Assembly (NCBI RefSeq): GCF_030272615.1
Contig: NC_081413.1
Location: 101,950,239-102,014,238, forward strand
Direction of reading: 5' to 3'
DNA: 64,000 nucleotides
From: Cryptomeria japonica
Taxonomy: Eukaryota > Streptophyta > Pinopsida > Cupressales > Cupressaceae
Each line of letters opens with the position of its first letter. The first letter of the stretch is position 1. Shown in pieces: positions 21,322-32,934 of this stretch. A program made the position numbers and the translations under genes. Below the pieces are notes generated by a model. The model saw only the letters and a list, made by a program, of their open reading frames with translations. It was not told where the DNA came from and did not search any database.

Positions 21322-22776
21322 TGTAGACACATAAATCCATCCACTTAATTAAATGAATAATAAGTATTTATTTGATTATTTAACCATCAGTCAACAATTA
21401 ATTAAATTAATATTTAATTAATTCATCTTCAACCTCTTCTTCTATTAACTAAATATATTATTCAATTAATTAAAATTAATTCATTAAGCCACACTCTAAC
21501 AATCAATTAAATGAATAAAACATATTTGTTTAAATTAACCCCTTTCCCCCTTTAAATAAGTAAATAAATATTTATTTAAATCCCTAAATTCCCCCCCACT
21601 TGCATTCTCCTACAAATACAAGTTGCACAATTTTAGTTGAAATAAATGAATTTTATTTTAATTAAAATCCCATTTTCTCTCACCCACCAAACCCACTTGC
21701 ATCCTAAATCCCCTTCTAGATTCTTCTAAACCATTCCTAATTAGCTTAATCCTATCCCATAATTATTGTCACATTCCTAAGCAAAGAGAAGTCACTTCTC
21801 AAAACCTCCAAAGTCTTTGAAAAGCATTAAAGTCTTTTATTCTCCAACAAGTTAACCCCTAAAGTCTTCCAAACCATTTATGGTTCTCACATAACCATTA
21901 ATGGCTCTTACATAACCATTAATGGTTAGTTCAACTTGCCCACATCGTTAGAGGCTTTCCCTCTAACTCAACCCCCATTTAACTCATGGGTCTCTTCAAG
22001 CATTTATTGCTTTGACCATGGTTATCCCCATTAACTCTTGCACAAGAGTTTATCCATTGGATAAATGCATTATTCATTGGATAAAAGCTTTATTCACTAA
22101 CTCAAGTCTAACCAAACCCTCCCAAGGTAACCTTCATGTCATCTCAAGAAATTAATGTTTCTTCCCTCTCCTCTCAAACCATCTCATGTTGACATTTGTC
22201 ATCCTGGGATTGGGTTGAAATCCCTCACATGGATCATAAACCCATCAATCCCGACCCTTGCTAAGATTACTCAATCTTGACCATCCATTGCCATGTTTTC
22301 CCTATAAATAGAGCTCTTATTCTTCATTTTCATCATCTAGAAATCTTTATGCATCAAACTTATAATTATTTTAAGAGAGCATTTAGGAGCATTTGCTTTG
22401 TTATTTTGCTAAAATTAACATAGACTAATTAGGTGCTTTCTCATAATAGCTTATTTACACTTGCATAGTCATTTGTTCTTATTTTCACAATCTTGAATCT
22501 TCATAAGACATCCATAGATAGTGCAAAAAGCCGAGGGCTACACTCATGTGGAACTTGGAGAGGAGAGGAACAAGGGAGGAGCAACTATGAGCATTGTGAG
22601 GAGCATCTTGGGGAGTTTTCTTTCCATTTTCCGTTTTTGTATGCTTCTTTTTGTCTGCTTTATATCTCTATTGATATGCATGTTTAGGATCATAGGTTCA
22701 TTTATATTTCATTTTTGTCACTAACATATTAAAGTTTGAACTTGCGTGTCTTGTGCATCCTTTTTAGCATGCATCA
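21322..22776 (+). repeat. G4 5' LTR
   Basis: 1,455 bp, TGTAGACACATAAAT...TTTAGCATGCATCA. The pair is 46615-48067. TATAAATA at 22313-22320 is followed by GAGCTC, the likely promoter; the equivalent is at 47594-47601 in the 3' LTR. ORFs at 22493-22724 and 47812-48015 recur in both LTRs and have no domain. Confidence 0.95.
22313..22320 (+). promoter_or_regulatory. Likely TATA box of G4 5' LTR
   Basis: CCCTATAAATAGAGCTCTTA context, identical in the 3' LTR (47594) and close to the G3 LTR promoter on the other strand (35085-35092 and 45084-45091, GAGCTC neighbour). Confidence 0.6.
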
Positions 22777-22797
22777 TTTGGTGAACCCAACGTGAAT
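22777..22797 (+). other. G4 primer-binding site
   Basis: TTTGGTGAACCCAACGTGAA follows the LTR end directly. It is at the primer-binding position but differs from G1 and G3. The tRNA cannot be named from this window. Confidence 0.65.
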
Positions 22798-22864
22798 TGA
22801 ACACACAACCTTTTGATTTGTTTCCAATCTAACTTTTTGTGTTTTTCTTATTTTCTTCACACAG

Positions 22865-23220
22865 GTTGTGCTTTAGCACTTTTGTCTCGCATTTTGGCGC
22901 TATCGACATAAGACTTTTAGCACTTTTGTCTATGTTTTAGCACTTTTGCTATAGGTTTAGTGCTTTAGTCATAGTTTTAGCGCTTTTGTTCATTTATTAG
23001 CACTATTGTAATAATTTAGCGCTTTTGCGCTCTCTATCTGTCAGTCCTTAAACTCTATCGAAATTGTTTAAATAGTGCTTTTGTTCATAGTTTAATGCTT
23101 TTGTTCAGATTTTAGTGCTTTTGCTAGTTGTTTTTATGCTTTTGTAATTACTTCAGTGCTGTTGTCCGAAGTAGCGCTTCTGTGTTTTCATAGAGTAGCG
23201 CTTTTGTAACAAAGAGCTCA
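22865..23220 (+). repeat. G4 leader array, about 15 units with (T)TAGCGCTTTTG
   Basis: Units of about 18-25 bp, mostly near 20, each with TTTAGC(G/A)CTTTTGT or a decayed form (TTTAGTGCTTTTG, TTTAATGCTTTTG). TAGCGCTTTTG is intact at 22978, 23016, 23171 (as CGCTTCTG) and 23205. The less conserved units mostly carry TG or CA instead of CG, as expected if CpG sites decayed. G3 has two similar arrays on the other strand (41640-42015 and 44045-44470) with the same core and spacing. Confidence 0.85.
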
Positions 23221-23384
23221 AAATTGTAACAAAAAAACAACTAAATTTAGGCTTGTGGAAGCCCGCATGAGATTTTGGATTTTACTAACTGGTTTATTTG
23301 CAGGTTCTTAACAATTTCTTGCAGAATTTGGAGGAATTAAATTAGAAACATTTTTTTTAGTCTTTGAGTTTAAAACTTAATCTT

Positions 23385-23720
23385 TCATGTTTTGTTCAAA
23401 CAAAAGGATTAAAATTAACCTCATAGTCTTTTTGGTGTAACTAAAATAAACCTCATTTTTCACTTTTGGTTCTTAAAACAAACTTCATCTTTCAGGTTTT
23501 TCAAACAAAAGGGATTAAAATTAACCTCATAGTCTTTTTGGTGTAACTAAAATAAACCTCATTTTTCACTTTTGGTGCTTAAAACAAAATTCATTTTTCT
23601 TGTTTTCAGACAAAGGGATTTAAAAATCAACTTCACTCTTTTGGTGCACTTAAAATCCACTTCATTTTTCAATTTGGTGCATAAAATGAACCTCACATTT
23701 ACACTTTTTGCTACAAAGGC
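23385..23720 (+). repeat. G4 leader direct duplications
   Basis: A unit of about 95-100 bp (ACAAAAGGGATTAAAATTAA..., with CTTTTTGGTGTAACTAAAAT and CCTCATTTTTCACTTTTGGT) occurs at about 23398-23475 and again at 23505-23578, followed by shorter derived units CTTCATTTTTC to 23720. The matching part of the G3 leader (about 43280-43640, minus) has the same kind of degenerate units with AACCTCATC and CTTCATTTTG. Confidence 0.85.
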
Positions 23721-24849
23721 TACACGATTTCATTTTGTTGACCAGGTTTATTTTTAGTTTGTCAAAGTGTCCAAAACAGTTTTTACCTTGGCTAAAAATA
23801 ACACCATGGTTGTTAGGGCAACATCTCCAAATAACAAATAGATCATATTGCAATAAAAGATTAAAAAGAACAAGTGTTTTTCATGATTGGCACGCTTGTG
23901 CAAAACTGTAGAGTGGTCCCATTTCTAACACACACTATCCTCTCGTTGTCCTAGGTGTAAGAGAAAAGTGTTAGTAACGCTCTAAATTTTCTATTTTTAA
24001 GAGAGGCCTGTCAAGAGACACATCACTCTTGGTAATGACCTTGCACAGTAAATCCCTTGAGCCGCTATAGAAATTAGGTGAGAGCGAAGCTGTAGCCTTG
24101 GGTGTAGTTGTTCCTACAGTGTAACTTGCTGAAAGGACATATGGGCCCCACCACAAGTTACAAGGCTCTTAAGTGAGTCATTGCAGAATGAACTTACTTC
24201 CAAAGACATCGAACATTACTAGACACCTCTTATTTTAGAATCCCACCTGTTCTATTGATTGAGGATATTTGTGAAAATTTAAGTGCAAGAGCATAGATGG
24301 TTTTTCTCCCAAGATACTCACCATATATATTTCCTTGAGTAGAAATAGGGCTTTTGAAAGGCTACTTGTAACTTGATGAAAGTGGTGACTCCCCCATCAT
24401 AGGGATCATCTATCTGTTATGCTCATGCAAGACTTAGTATATCACATCCTTACCTGCCACGATAGGATTCATAAGGTATGTAGTACCAAAGTCAAAGAAA
24501 TATCAAGATGTAGGCTGAAAATATTGCAACTAGCCATGACCTTAGGGATAAAAAGTGTTTGAGTTGTCTTCATCTTGTTTCAAACCAGTAACAATTTGGG
24601 CCGACTTCAGGCTTTGGGAACATAAAATACATTTGTAAAAGGGTCAAAAAGTTCATGATTGGGTTGATTTAGACCCACACCTATTGTGCCATTTATTGAA
24701 AAAGGGCAAGGTTATTGTGCTTGTGTGCTTGTTGTGTTTTCTTGTCAAAGAAATTCAAAACATTTGAAACCAAGTATCCATCCAACAAATCTACATCAAA
24801 CATTGTTAAACAAAACAACATCAACAAGTGAAACAAAGTATCAATTTGT

Positions 24850-25074
24850 ATGACCATCACCCATATCTTGAGAAAAAGGAGTCTTCATCAAAAGACCAAA
24901 TTGAAGAAGAGACAACTTGGTTCAAAAGCCTTTATCAAGAAAAGTAAATTTTTCTATCTCAATAGACAATTATTTCTCTCACATAGGGTATTCTTATGTC
25001 ATATGCACTTGTACCTTCAAGGAAAATCCAACGAATTTGACAAAGAGCCTTTGAGTAATAGAGCTTTCACTTAG
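24850..25074 (+). CDS. G4 leader ORF, N-terminus shared with the G3 ORF
   Basis: An open frame of 74 residues upstream of gag, starting ATG 24850 (MTITHILRKRSLHQKTKLKK, then RQLGSKAFIKKSKF). The first 34 residues align without gaps to the start of the intact G3 ORF (MTTPHILRRTSLHHKTKLKK). Differences include several third-position changes that keep the residue (ATC/ATT, ACC/ACT, AAA/AAG, TTG/TTA). After residue 34 the two diverge. The segment is very basic. Function unknown: it may be an extra element protein or a leader peptide. The frame ends early here, so it may be truncated. Confidence 0.5.
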   Translation: MTITHILRKRSLHQKTKLKKRQLGSKAFIKKSKFFYLNRQLFLSHRVFLCHMHLYLQGKSNEFDKEPLSNRAFT

Positions 25075-25653
25075 TATAGAGCTTTTGATTATCACAAAAA
25101 CAAAGGGGGTAAGATCAATCCCACTTTCTTTCCTCAAATTTGTTCACATACAACAAAGCTCGAGGGGAACCACCAACCCCTATAAGAGAGGAAGAAGTAG
25201 AAACCCCCTCCATAATGGAAGAATTTTATTAAGACACGTATTCTATCCACTTTTACATCCAAGCATCACAAATCCATTCGTCTCAAAACACAAAGAGGTT
25301 TTTGTCCTTAGTACTTTCAGATATTGCTTAACCAAAACAACAAATCATTTTAGAGTGTCTCTACATCTACGATCAATCATCCTAAGAGGCATTTATACAC
25401 AAGTTAAAACTAGTTTATGAGTGCATCCTCTCATTACTAGGTAGCTTGGTTTGTAACACATCTCAAGCCTTGCTATACCTCATCACATCAAAATTGTTGA
25501 AAACCACAAGAGAAATTCACAAAGAACTCTATTGAGATCAAACCTTCAGTACTAGAGATCTATCTTCCACCAAACATTTCACAAAACTTGTCTTCCATCA
25601 AACATTTCATCAACACCTCATAGTTATTTTCACAAATATCAACTTTCAAAAAC
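25075..25653 (+). other. G4 leader, part before gag
   Basis: No gene supported. The frame 25085-25420 has no recognisable features. CATCAAACATTTCA and similar short repeats occur at about 25560-25610 just before the gag start, in the position of the G1 pyrimidine array but much shorter. Confidence 0.5.
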
Positions 25654-27500
25654 ATGGCTCAAACAAGATCAATGCAAAATCGACAACCAGAAATTGAAGA
25701 AGAGGAAGAGAACCTCAATGACTATCATGAGGCCTTTGGAGGAGGCACTAATGATGAAGATCCCAACACTCCAACTCCTGAAGATATAGAAAGAGCACAA
25801 CATAATCCCAAATTCAACAAACTCTTTGATGAAATTCTTAGAAACAATACAGATGCTCATTTCTTAAGACTTGTTCAAGAGGGTGCCAAACTACCCTCCA
25901 ACTTTGATACAACACAGATACAAAAAACATCCAAGCAACATAGCCGTCACGATGGTGGAGGAGGTAGAGACTACTTCTGCTATGACCCTAATCATTAAGA
26001 GAATCCTCCACCACCTCCTCCTTTAGAAATACACATGTTGAGGCAACAAGTAGAAAATCTTGCCCAACAACTAAACAGTGGTGTGAAGACCAATCGGTTC
26101 TCACTTAACGACATTTGTCCCTATCCTTTTGATAGGAACATGCTTATGCCACCCTTTCCACGAGGGTTCGAAACACACAAATTTGAAAAGTATAGGGGCA
26201 AAGGAGATCCTAAGGACCATGTATGATAATTTCACTCAGCTTGTTTAGAGGAGGCCTATGAGGACACACATCTAATGCACCTCTTTCCTCAAAGTTTGGG
26301 AGGCACAACCACACAATGGTTCTCATGACTACCAAGTGGCATTAGAACATTTGAGGAACTAGACCAAAAATTCATCGCTCATTATGCACGCAACATAGAA
26401 CGTAATGTCACCATGGTAGATTTGTGCAACACCAAACAAAAACCAGGGGAGTTGTTCTAACTTTCCTACAACGGTGGAGGCAACTATCCAACAGACATTC
26501 TCTTCATCTACCTGAGCAAGAATTAGTGGAAATTTTCATTTCCAACTTAAATGATGAAATGGAATTTCATTTAGACATGAAGGGTACAAAATATTTTGAA
26601 GAGTTGATCACTCAAGGACTAAAATGTGAAAGAGCCCTCATCAAAAAGTGACTTATCAAAATTTACAATGAACCCAAAGATGGTCCTCGACCACATTATA
26701 ATAGTGGTAAACCAAAATTTTGGAACAAAAACAAGAATGTTGTCAATGACGGGATAGTGGACGCCAGAACAAAAAAAATTGCACAACCTATGGTCAGGTT
26801 TGCAGGACAAAATCCCCCTCCTAAAAACAACACCATCACTAATCCATAAAATCAAGGTTGCAATACACAACAAGAGGAACCAAAACAAAAGCAACAAAAC
26901 TACAAGCCAAAACACACATATACAACCTTAGGGGAACCTATCCAAACAATCTTACATCAATTGGTATCCTCAAATCTTGTGACCTTACCAAAAACATCTA
27001 ATTATGAGCCTCAGGTCAAGCCTCCATGGTGGTGAGATCATGAACATTGTGAATTTCACCAAGGAAGAGGGCATAAAACAATCAATTGCCATTGATTGAA
27101 AGATCTTGTTCAAGATCTTATTGATAAAGGAGAAATTGAAATAGAAGGACATGACCCTAAAACATCCAATGATGATCATTTAATGTTCAAGAATCCACTT
27201 CCATCACATGATCAAAGGGGCCCTTCCACCTCAGGGAGAAACACAAATACTACAACTAATTATACACAAACTACATACAATTATACTGTGAATCACCTTT
27301 ATGATGTTGATGAACAAGTTGCAACTCTTACCATCAAAAAACCAAATCCTGCATGCAACGTTGTTATGCGTCATAGCAAGATTACTATTCGAGCAACACC
27401 ACAAGGAACGACACCTCTCCCCAAACAACATAATCTTGTAGAGAAATTGGATAAGACACCAGCCCTCATCTTCATATTATAACTTTTATGCTTATCCCCT
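25654..27500 (+). pseudogene. gag: G4 gag (broken)
   Basis: Starts MAQTRSMQNR at ATG 25654, with a Glu/Asp-rich N-terminal part. The core has MLMPPFPRGFETHKFEKYRG then KGDPKDHV (about 26140-26225), HLFPQSLGGTTTQWFS, FIAHYARNIERNVTMVDLC then NTKQKPGE, followed by a frameshift near 26450. The zinc-finger-like CEFHQGRGHKTINC is at about 27045-27090, followed by LKDLVQDLIDKGEIEIE, which matches G1 (IYIQDLIDRGEIEV). Stops near 25998, 26224, 26327 and 26650 plus at least one shift make it non-functional. Confidence 0.85.
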
Positions 27501-27515
27501 TCACATAAAAAAATC

Positions 27516-28000
27516 TTGGATCAAGATCTCCAAGAAGCATTCGTCCCCACCAACCTCAACATAGATCAGTTTCAATCCATGGTTGGTAATCTAAAGTCAT
27601 CACCATGTCTCATTTTTATTGAAAGTGACAACACATCTTTCCAACAACCCCTTAATGCATCCCTTCATATTGAAGGATTCATAAACCAACATAGAATCAA
27701 GCGTGTCTTGATTGACAATGGAGCCAGATTGAATATTTGCACCTTGTAGTTAGTCACAACATTGGGTTATGCAGTAGAATCAGTGGATGCTAGCAAAAAG
27801 ATAACCATCAAGGCATATGATGATGCATAACGTTCTTCCAAAGGAGCTGTTGTATTACCTATCAGGGTTGGGCCAGTGGTGAAGCATATAGTTTTCCAAG
27901 TTCTAGACTTGCCTTTTCCATATAATCTCTTGTTAGGAAGACCTTGGATACATGCCATGCAAGCCCGTTCCATCCACCTATCACCAATGTATCAAGTTTT
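27516..28000 (+). pseudogene. G4 protease region
   Basis: Residues HIEGFINQHRIKRVLIDNGA then RLNICTL (about 27665-27745) are the aspartic protease active site; Asp is kept, but the usual GG(A/S)G is NGAR. It is followed after a stop (27747-27749) by KKITIKAYDDA, VLPIRVGPVV and FPYNLLLGRPWIHAMQA. The frame then shifts by one base near 27960, where QAxPSTYHQCIKF continues in the frame 27952-28521. Confidence 0.8.
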
Positions 28001-28199
28001 CACATAACGGTGTAGAAATTACAATCCTCAGCGATGCTAATCCATTTTCATATTGTAATAATTTTAACCATCAGCCAGAGATTACCATACCTAACAAGAG
28101 AGAAGCTATCCCTTCCTCATCATATGTTAATCCAGCCTCTCTTTCCAGCTTAATAACCCCTATACCAAAGCAGAAAAAAGTAAAAATGAAAATGGCTGA

Positions 28200-28530
28200 G
28201 GACGGTCACGAGGAATATAATCTTAGCCAACTCTTTTGTGTTGGGCAATTACTCACATCCCCTAGAACTCATGGAAAACCCCAAGGTTTACTTCAAACAC
28301 CACTGGCCAAAAGAACTTTCACTTTGGCACAATTCACCCTTGGTAAAAGTCAAGAGGAGGAAACCATGGATGAAGACCTAGCAGAATGGATCTACACGGA
28401 CCCTATCAACAAAGAAAGCCCGAGGGCTAAGCTCCTCACTGACAAATATGGCAAAGGTTTCACTATAATGCAAAGAATGGGCTATGATGACCATAGTGCT
28501 TTGGGATATTGCAAACAATGATGACATGAG
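28200..28530 (+). pseudogene. G4 G-patch remnant region
   Basis: GKGFTIMQRMGYDDHSALGY (about 28450-28512) fits the G-patch of G1 (VEKMGYKGHGLGL) with loss of two glycines. It stops at TGA 28519-28521. The position, between protease and RT, is the same as in G1, so the domain was probably in their common ancestor. Confidence 0.6.
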
Positions 28531-28654
28531 CCCTTTCAATTTGAGTGGAAACCAAAAGATAAAACTGGAGTAGGTTTTCAAAAGGAATCTCTTCCTAAGC
28601 TTCAATTCAAAGGAAAACACAACAAACCCATATATCAGTCAGTTACTCCAAGGA

Positions 28655-28915
28655 TGCAATCCATGACTATATCTACGACACCAACAACCCAATCAATGGC
28701 ACCAACAAAACCAACAATGTCGATAACCCCATCGGCAACATCAGTTTCACCAGTAGCATCAACAACACCAATAACCCCATCAACATCATCAACAAAACTG
28801 ATAACCCCATCAGCAACATCAGTAGCATCAACAACATCAACATAACCGATAACCCCATCAGCAACATCAGTAACAACAGTTATACCTATGACACCAGCAA
28901 CCCCACCTCCAATAG
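28655..28915 (+). repeat. G4 Thr/Ser/Pro-coding minisatellite
   Basis: Degenerate units of about 12-36 bp, built from ATAACCCCATCAGCAACATC and AGTAGCATCAACAACA-like pieces. In the plus frame 28654-28845 this reads as repeated SATSV, STTPITPSTS and similar, which could be a flexible low-complexity linker between the G-patch and RT. G1 has no repeat there. The minus-strand frames (28635-28946) are shadows of it. Confidence 0.85.
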
Positions 28916-29739
28916 TACATAAGCCAATAAATAATGCACTATTCAATTCAAAGACATCCCAACTTGGTACAGTAATTGAATTCTAGAGAGTGATTTAGAG
29001 ACAGACTCACATGAGTGGGAATGGGATTCACTGAATCTAAATACTTCAGACGAGGAAGACACCTCACCTCCACCACCTCGTAAGGATATCCCAGTTCATG
29101 GAGAAACATGGATTAAAACTTTTTGGGTTCCTGAGATAGAAGCAACTTCCACAGGCTCTACGTCAAATCCTACACTAGAATCTGACAAGGAGAGTACTAG
29201 CGATGAACTTCACACCTTCGTATTAACCCTTATTGATGCCTCCCATGAAGTCAACTTAATAGACAAAGTAATGCCTATCATCCATCCTGCACTCATTGAA
29301 TGGAACTAGCCAAATCTCCCATGCCTTGACCATTTCCAAAACGATGAGGAACTCATAGACTTTTTAGAATCACGGGATAACATACCAAGCGGGGATCATA
29401 AAGATGGGTTTTCCATTGAACTCAATAGCACTGCATACTTTGGGGCAGGTGCCAAACCTTTCAGCTGCAAAAATATTACAATAAAACATGGATCTTCTAG
29501 TGAAAACCACATTGTGGCACTGTTTGATCCCAAAAAGTAAAAACAAAGAGCATATCCAAAGGTGAAAACCTCTCTGAGGTGCCTAAGGATGAAAGGTTTG
29601 ACATCCTCCCCTTTTGTATGAATTAGGAAAGATCAACCATCCTAATAGAGGAAACAAAAGAATTCAATGTGGGGACTCCTGAGACTCCTCACCAAATACA
29701 TTTGGCATCTCTATTAACTCCAGAGGAACAACCAAAATT

Positions 29740-31130
29740 TGTGGAGTTCTTCTAGAAGCGCCAAATCAACTTCACATGGTCTTATGTAGACATGCCTGGC
29801 TTAGATCCAGATTTGGTCATGCATCACCTAACTATAGCAGAAAGAGCTAAACCTATCAAAAAAAAGCTCAGAAAGATGCACCCACAAATTGCCGTTCTTG
29901 TCAAGGCTGAACTTAAAAAGCTCTTGGATGTTGGTTTCATCAGACCAATTGATTATGCAAAGTGGATCTCCAATATTGTACCTATTGGTAAACCTAATGG
30001 GGGCATTCGTATCTGTACAAACTTTAGAAATTTGAACAAGGCATGCTCTAAAGATGACTTTCTCTTACCAAACATTGACATGATTGTCGATTTAACAACA
30101 GGTAATGTAATGCTTTCTCTTGTGGATGGCTTTTCAGGGTACAACCAGATTAAGATTGCTCTAGAGGATCAACACAAAATTGTTTTCACATGTCAATGGG
30201 GAACATACTGTTGGAATGTGATGCCATTTGGTCTGAAGAATGCAGGGGCAACATATCAAAGAGCCATGACTACCATCTTCCATGACATGATGCATACCAT
30301 AATGGAAGCTTATGTCAATGATTTACTAGCTAAATCATTAACAAGAGAGGGTCATCTGGCAATACTAGGTAAAATCTTTGACAGAATAGAACAATATCAT
30401 GTCTGTCTCAATCCAAAGAAATGTGTCTTTGGAGTAACTTCTGGGAAACTCCTAGGATACATTATCTCAAGTAAAGGCATTGAGGTAGATCTTGCAAAAG
30501 TCAAGGCAATCATGGACATGCCACCTCCAAAGAATATCAGTTAGTTGAGGACATTACAAGGGTGGCTACAATCAATTTGGAGATTCATTGCACAATTGGC
30601 TGATAAATTTCATCCCTTCACCCATTTGTTACACAAGAATATCCGCTTTCAATGGGATATAAAATGCTAGAAATAATTCCAAATGCTTAAAGATTACCTA
30701 ATGCATACACCATTGTTGATCCCACCAGATACAAGAAGACCTCTATTTTTATACATTTCAGCTACAAATACGACACTAGGACTACTGTTGGCACACCATA
30801 ATGTGGAAGGAAAAGAATGTGTTGTCTACTACATCTCTCGAACACTGGTAGGCTATGAAATCAATTACACACCTATTGAGCAAGTTTGCCTAGCAGTTAT
30901 CTTGGTAGCCACCAAATTGAGGTACTACATGTTAACGTACAAGGTACAACTCATTACCAAAATAGATCCACTCAAGTACCTACTTAGCAAGGCAACATTG
31001 ACAGGCCGCTTGGCAAAATGGGTTATGATCTTGAGTGAATTTTATATTGAGTATGTGGACCGCAAATCTATCAAGGGACATGTTATTGCAGATCAGTTGG
31101 CTGATGCACCACTCAAAGGCGACCATCCTC
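29740..31130 (+). pseudogene. pol: G4 reverse transcriptase and RNase H
   Basis: The open stretch 29792-30544 holds MHHLTIAERAKPIKKKLRKM, AELKKLLDVGFIRPIDYAKW, GGIRICTNFRNLN, LVDGFSGYNQIKIAL, NVMPFGLKNAGATYQRAM and AYVNDLLAKS. The catalytic YVDD is YVND, so the second Asp is lost and this RT would be inactive. TAG 30542-30544 follows. The RNase H part resumes at 30683 with LLIPPDTRRPLFLYISA, VVYYISRTLVGYEINYTPIE and WVMILSEFYIEYVDRKSIKG. The region 28976-29740 upstream is a broken acidic linker. Confidence 0.9.
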
Positions 31131-31760
31131 TTGTTTCCAACTTTTCGGATGAAGAAATCTTCATGATCACAGCTACACAATCTTGGAAGCTATATTTTGA
31201 TGGATCATACACTAGACATGGCTCGGGGGGAGGTATTCTTTTTATCACACCTCAAGGTGACATCATCTCAAAGTCCTACAGGCTCAATTTCCCATGCACA
31301 CATAATATAGCAGAATATGAGGCCTTGATCACATGACTGAGATTGGCTATACAATGAAATCTGAAAGAGGTATAGGTCTATGGAGATTCCTAGCTAGTCA
31401 TCCAACAAGTCACTGATGAATACCAAACAAAGGATGATAAGCTCATGTCGTACAAAAGGATGGCGGATAGTTTCAAAGAATCATTTACAACTATCACACT
31501 TGAGCAGGTACCAAGAGATCAGAATCGAGCTACCGACACAATGGCTACAATTGCGTCTCTCCTAAATCTTCCACAAAATTCAACACGCTATGAGTTCTTG
31601 GTCGAACAACTTTGGATCCCTGCTTATGATATCCCTAAAAGTGAAATGATATGTTTCGTTGTCAGTTCCGACTCCCCATGGTATGGTGAGTTTTTCACTT
31701 ACCTACGTGATCACACACTTCTCCCTAACCAATCAAACAACCAATGAAAAACCTTTATCC
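31130..31760 (+). pseudogene. G4 second (archaeal-type) RNase H
   Basis: WKLYFDGSYTRHGSGGGILF then THNIAEYEALIT (about 31185-31336) match G1, placing G4 in Tat. TGA 31334-31336 breaks the frame. The rest continues as YGDS*LVIQQV (about 31379-31410) and, in frame 31445-31747, VPRDQNRATDTMATIASLLN. Dead copy. Confidence 0.85.
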
Positions 31761-32934
31761 ACCAAACTGCTCGATACATCGTCATTTCCAACACCCTATA
31801 CAGACAAAGTCTTGATGGTACTCTCCTTTGATGTTTAGAAAGAGACGAGATAACAAAAGCCTTGGAAGAGGTACATGAAGGAATTTGTGGGGCTCACTCA
31901 AGCGCTCCTTCAATAGCAAAGAAAATCATGTGAGCCGGATACTATTGGCCCTCCATGGAAAAAGACTTCTACTACTTTGTCAAAAAGTGAAAGAAGTGCC
32001 AAGTTCATGGAGATCTGATACATGCTCTAGCATAGGAATTGCAACCTATCACAACACCATGGCCCTTTTTTCAATGGGGACTTGAGCTTGTGGGTAAAAT
32101 CCACCCATCTTCATCCAACGGTCATAAATTTATCATTACCGCTACAGAATACTTCACAAAGTGGATTGAAGCCATTCTGCTTACCCAAGTCACCGACAAG
32201 CAGATCGCCTCATTCATCCTTAATTACATCATCTTTCGGTATGGTGTACCCATGTCCATCATCACAGATAATGACCTTCCTTTCAAAATTAGAATGTCCG
32301 TGAACTTTGTGAGAAGTTTCACATCCAACACTGTTTTTCCACTCCATATTACCCACAAGGCAATGGTCAAGTTGAAGCATCAAACAAGAATATATTGAGG
32401 ATCCTCGAAAAGACAGTCAATGATGCTGGGCGTGATTGGCACATTCGATTAAATCCAACACTATGTGTGTGTTGAACTAGAATTTGAACCCCTACAGGCG
32501 CAACCCCCTACTCATTGGTTTATGGAGTAGAAACCATCCTGCCTATTGAGGTTGAAATACCATCTCTACGGGTCTCCTTGCACAATCTGATAGATGATGA
32601 AGCATACTGAGTCTCATGTCTTCAAGACTTTGAACTGCTTGATGAAAAGTGACAAGTTGCCTACAACCACCTAAAAGCCTATCGGCAACACATGAGAAGA
32701 AGCTACAATTATTGGGTCAAACCTCACACATTTGAGGTAGGAGATCTTGTTCTGAGGGAAAATCCTCGCAACCAACTGAACATAGAACATTAGGGAAAGT
32801 TTGAATCCAATTGGCTGGGTCCATATGTTATCATTGTCATCTTCAGGTCTAGGGCATATCAGTTAGCAACTTCAGAAGGAGAACCATTGGCAAATCTGAT
32901 CAACAACATGCATCTAAAAAGGTTTCACACATAA
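31760..32934 (+). pseudogene. G4 integrase and C-terminal tail
   Basis: EVHEGICGAHSS (about 31870-31905) starts the zinc-binding part; the frame then changes. The core has GLELVGKIHPSS (the usual D at 'GLDLIG' is Glu here), YFTKWIEAI and MSIITDNDLPFK; the DNG motif is altered and a frameshift near 32285 follows. HITHKAMVKLKHQT is the out-of-frame remnant of YYPQGNGQVEASN. The tail FEVGDLVLRENP...FESNWLGPYVI...HLKRFHT ends at TAA 32932-32934. At least eight stops or shifts. Confidence 0.85.

Noticed and set aside
28635-28946. Val/Asp/Gly-rich minus-strand ORF
   Set aside because: Antisense reading of the G4 minisatellite.
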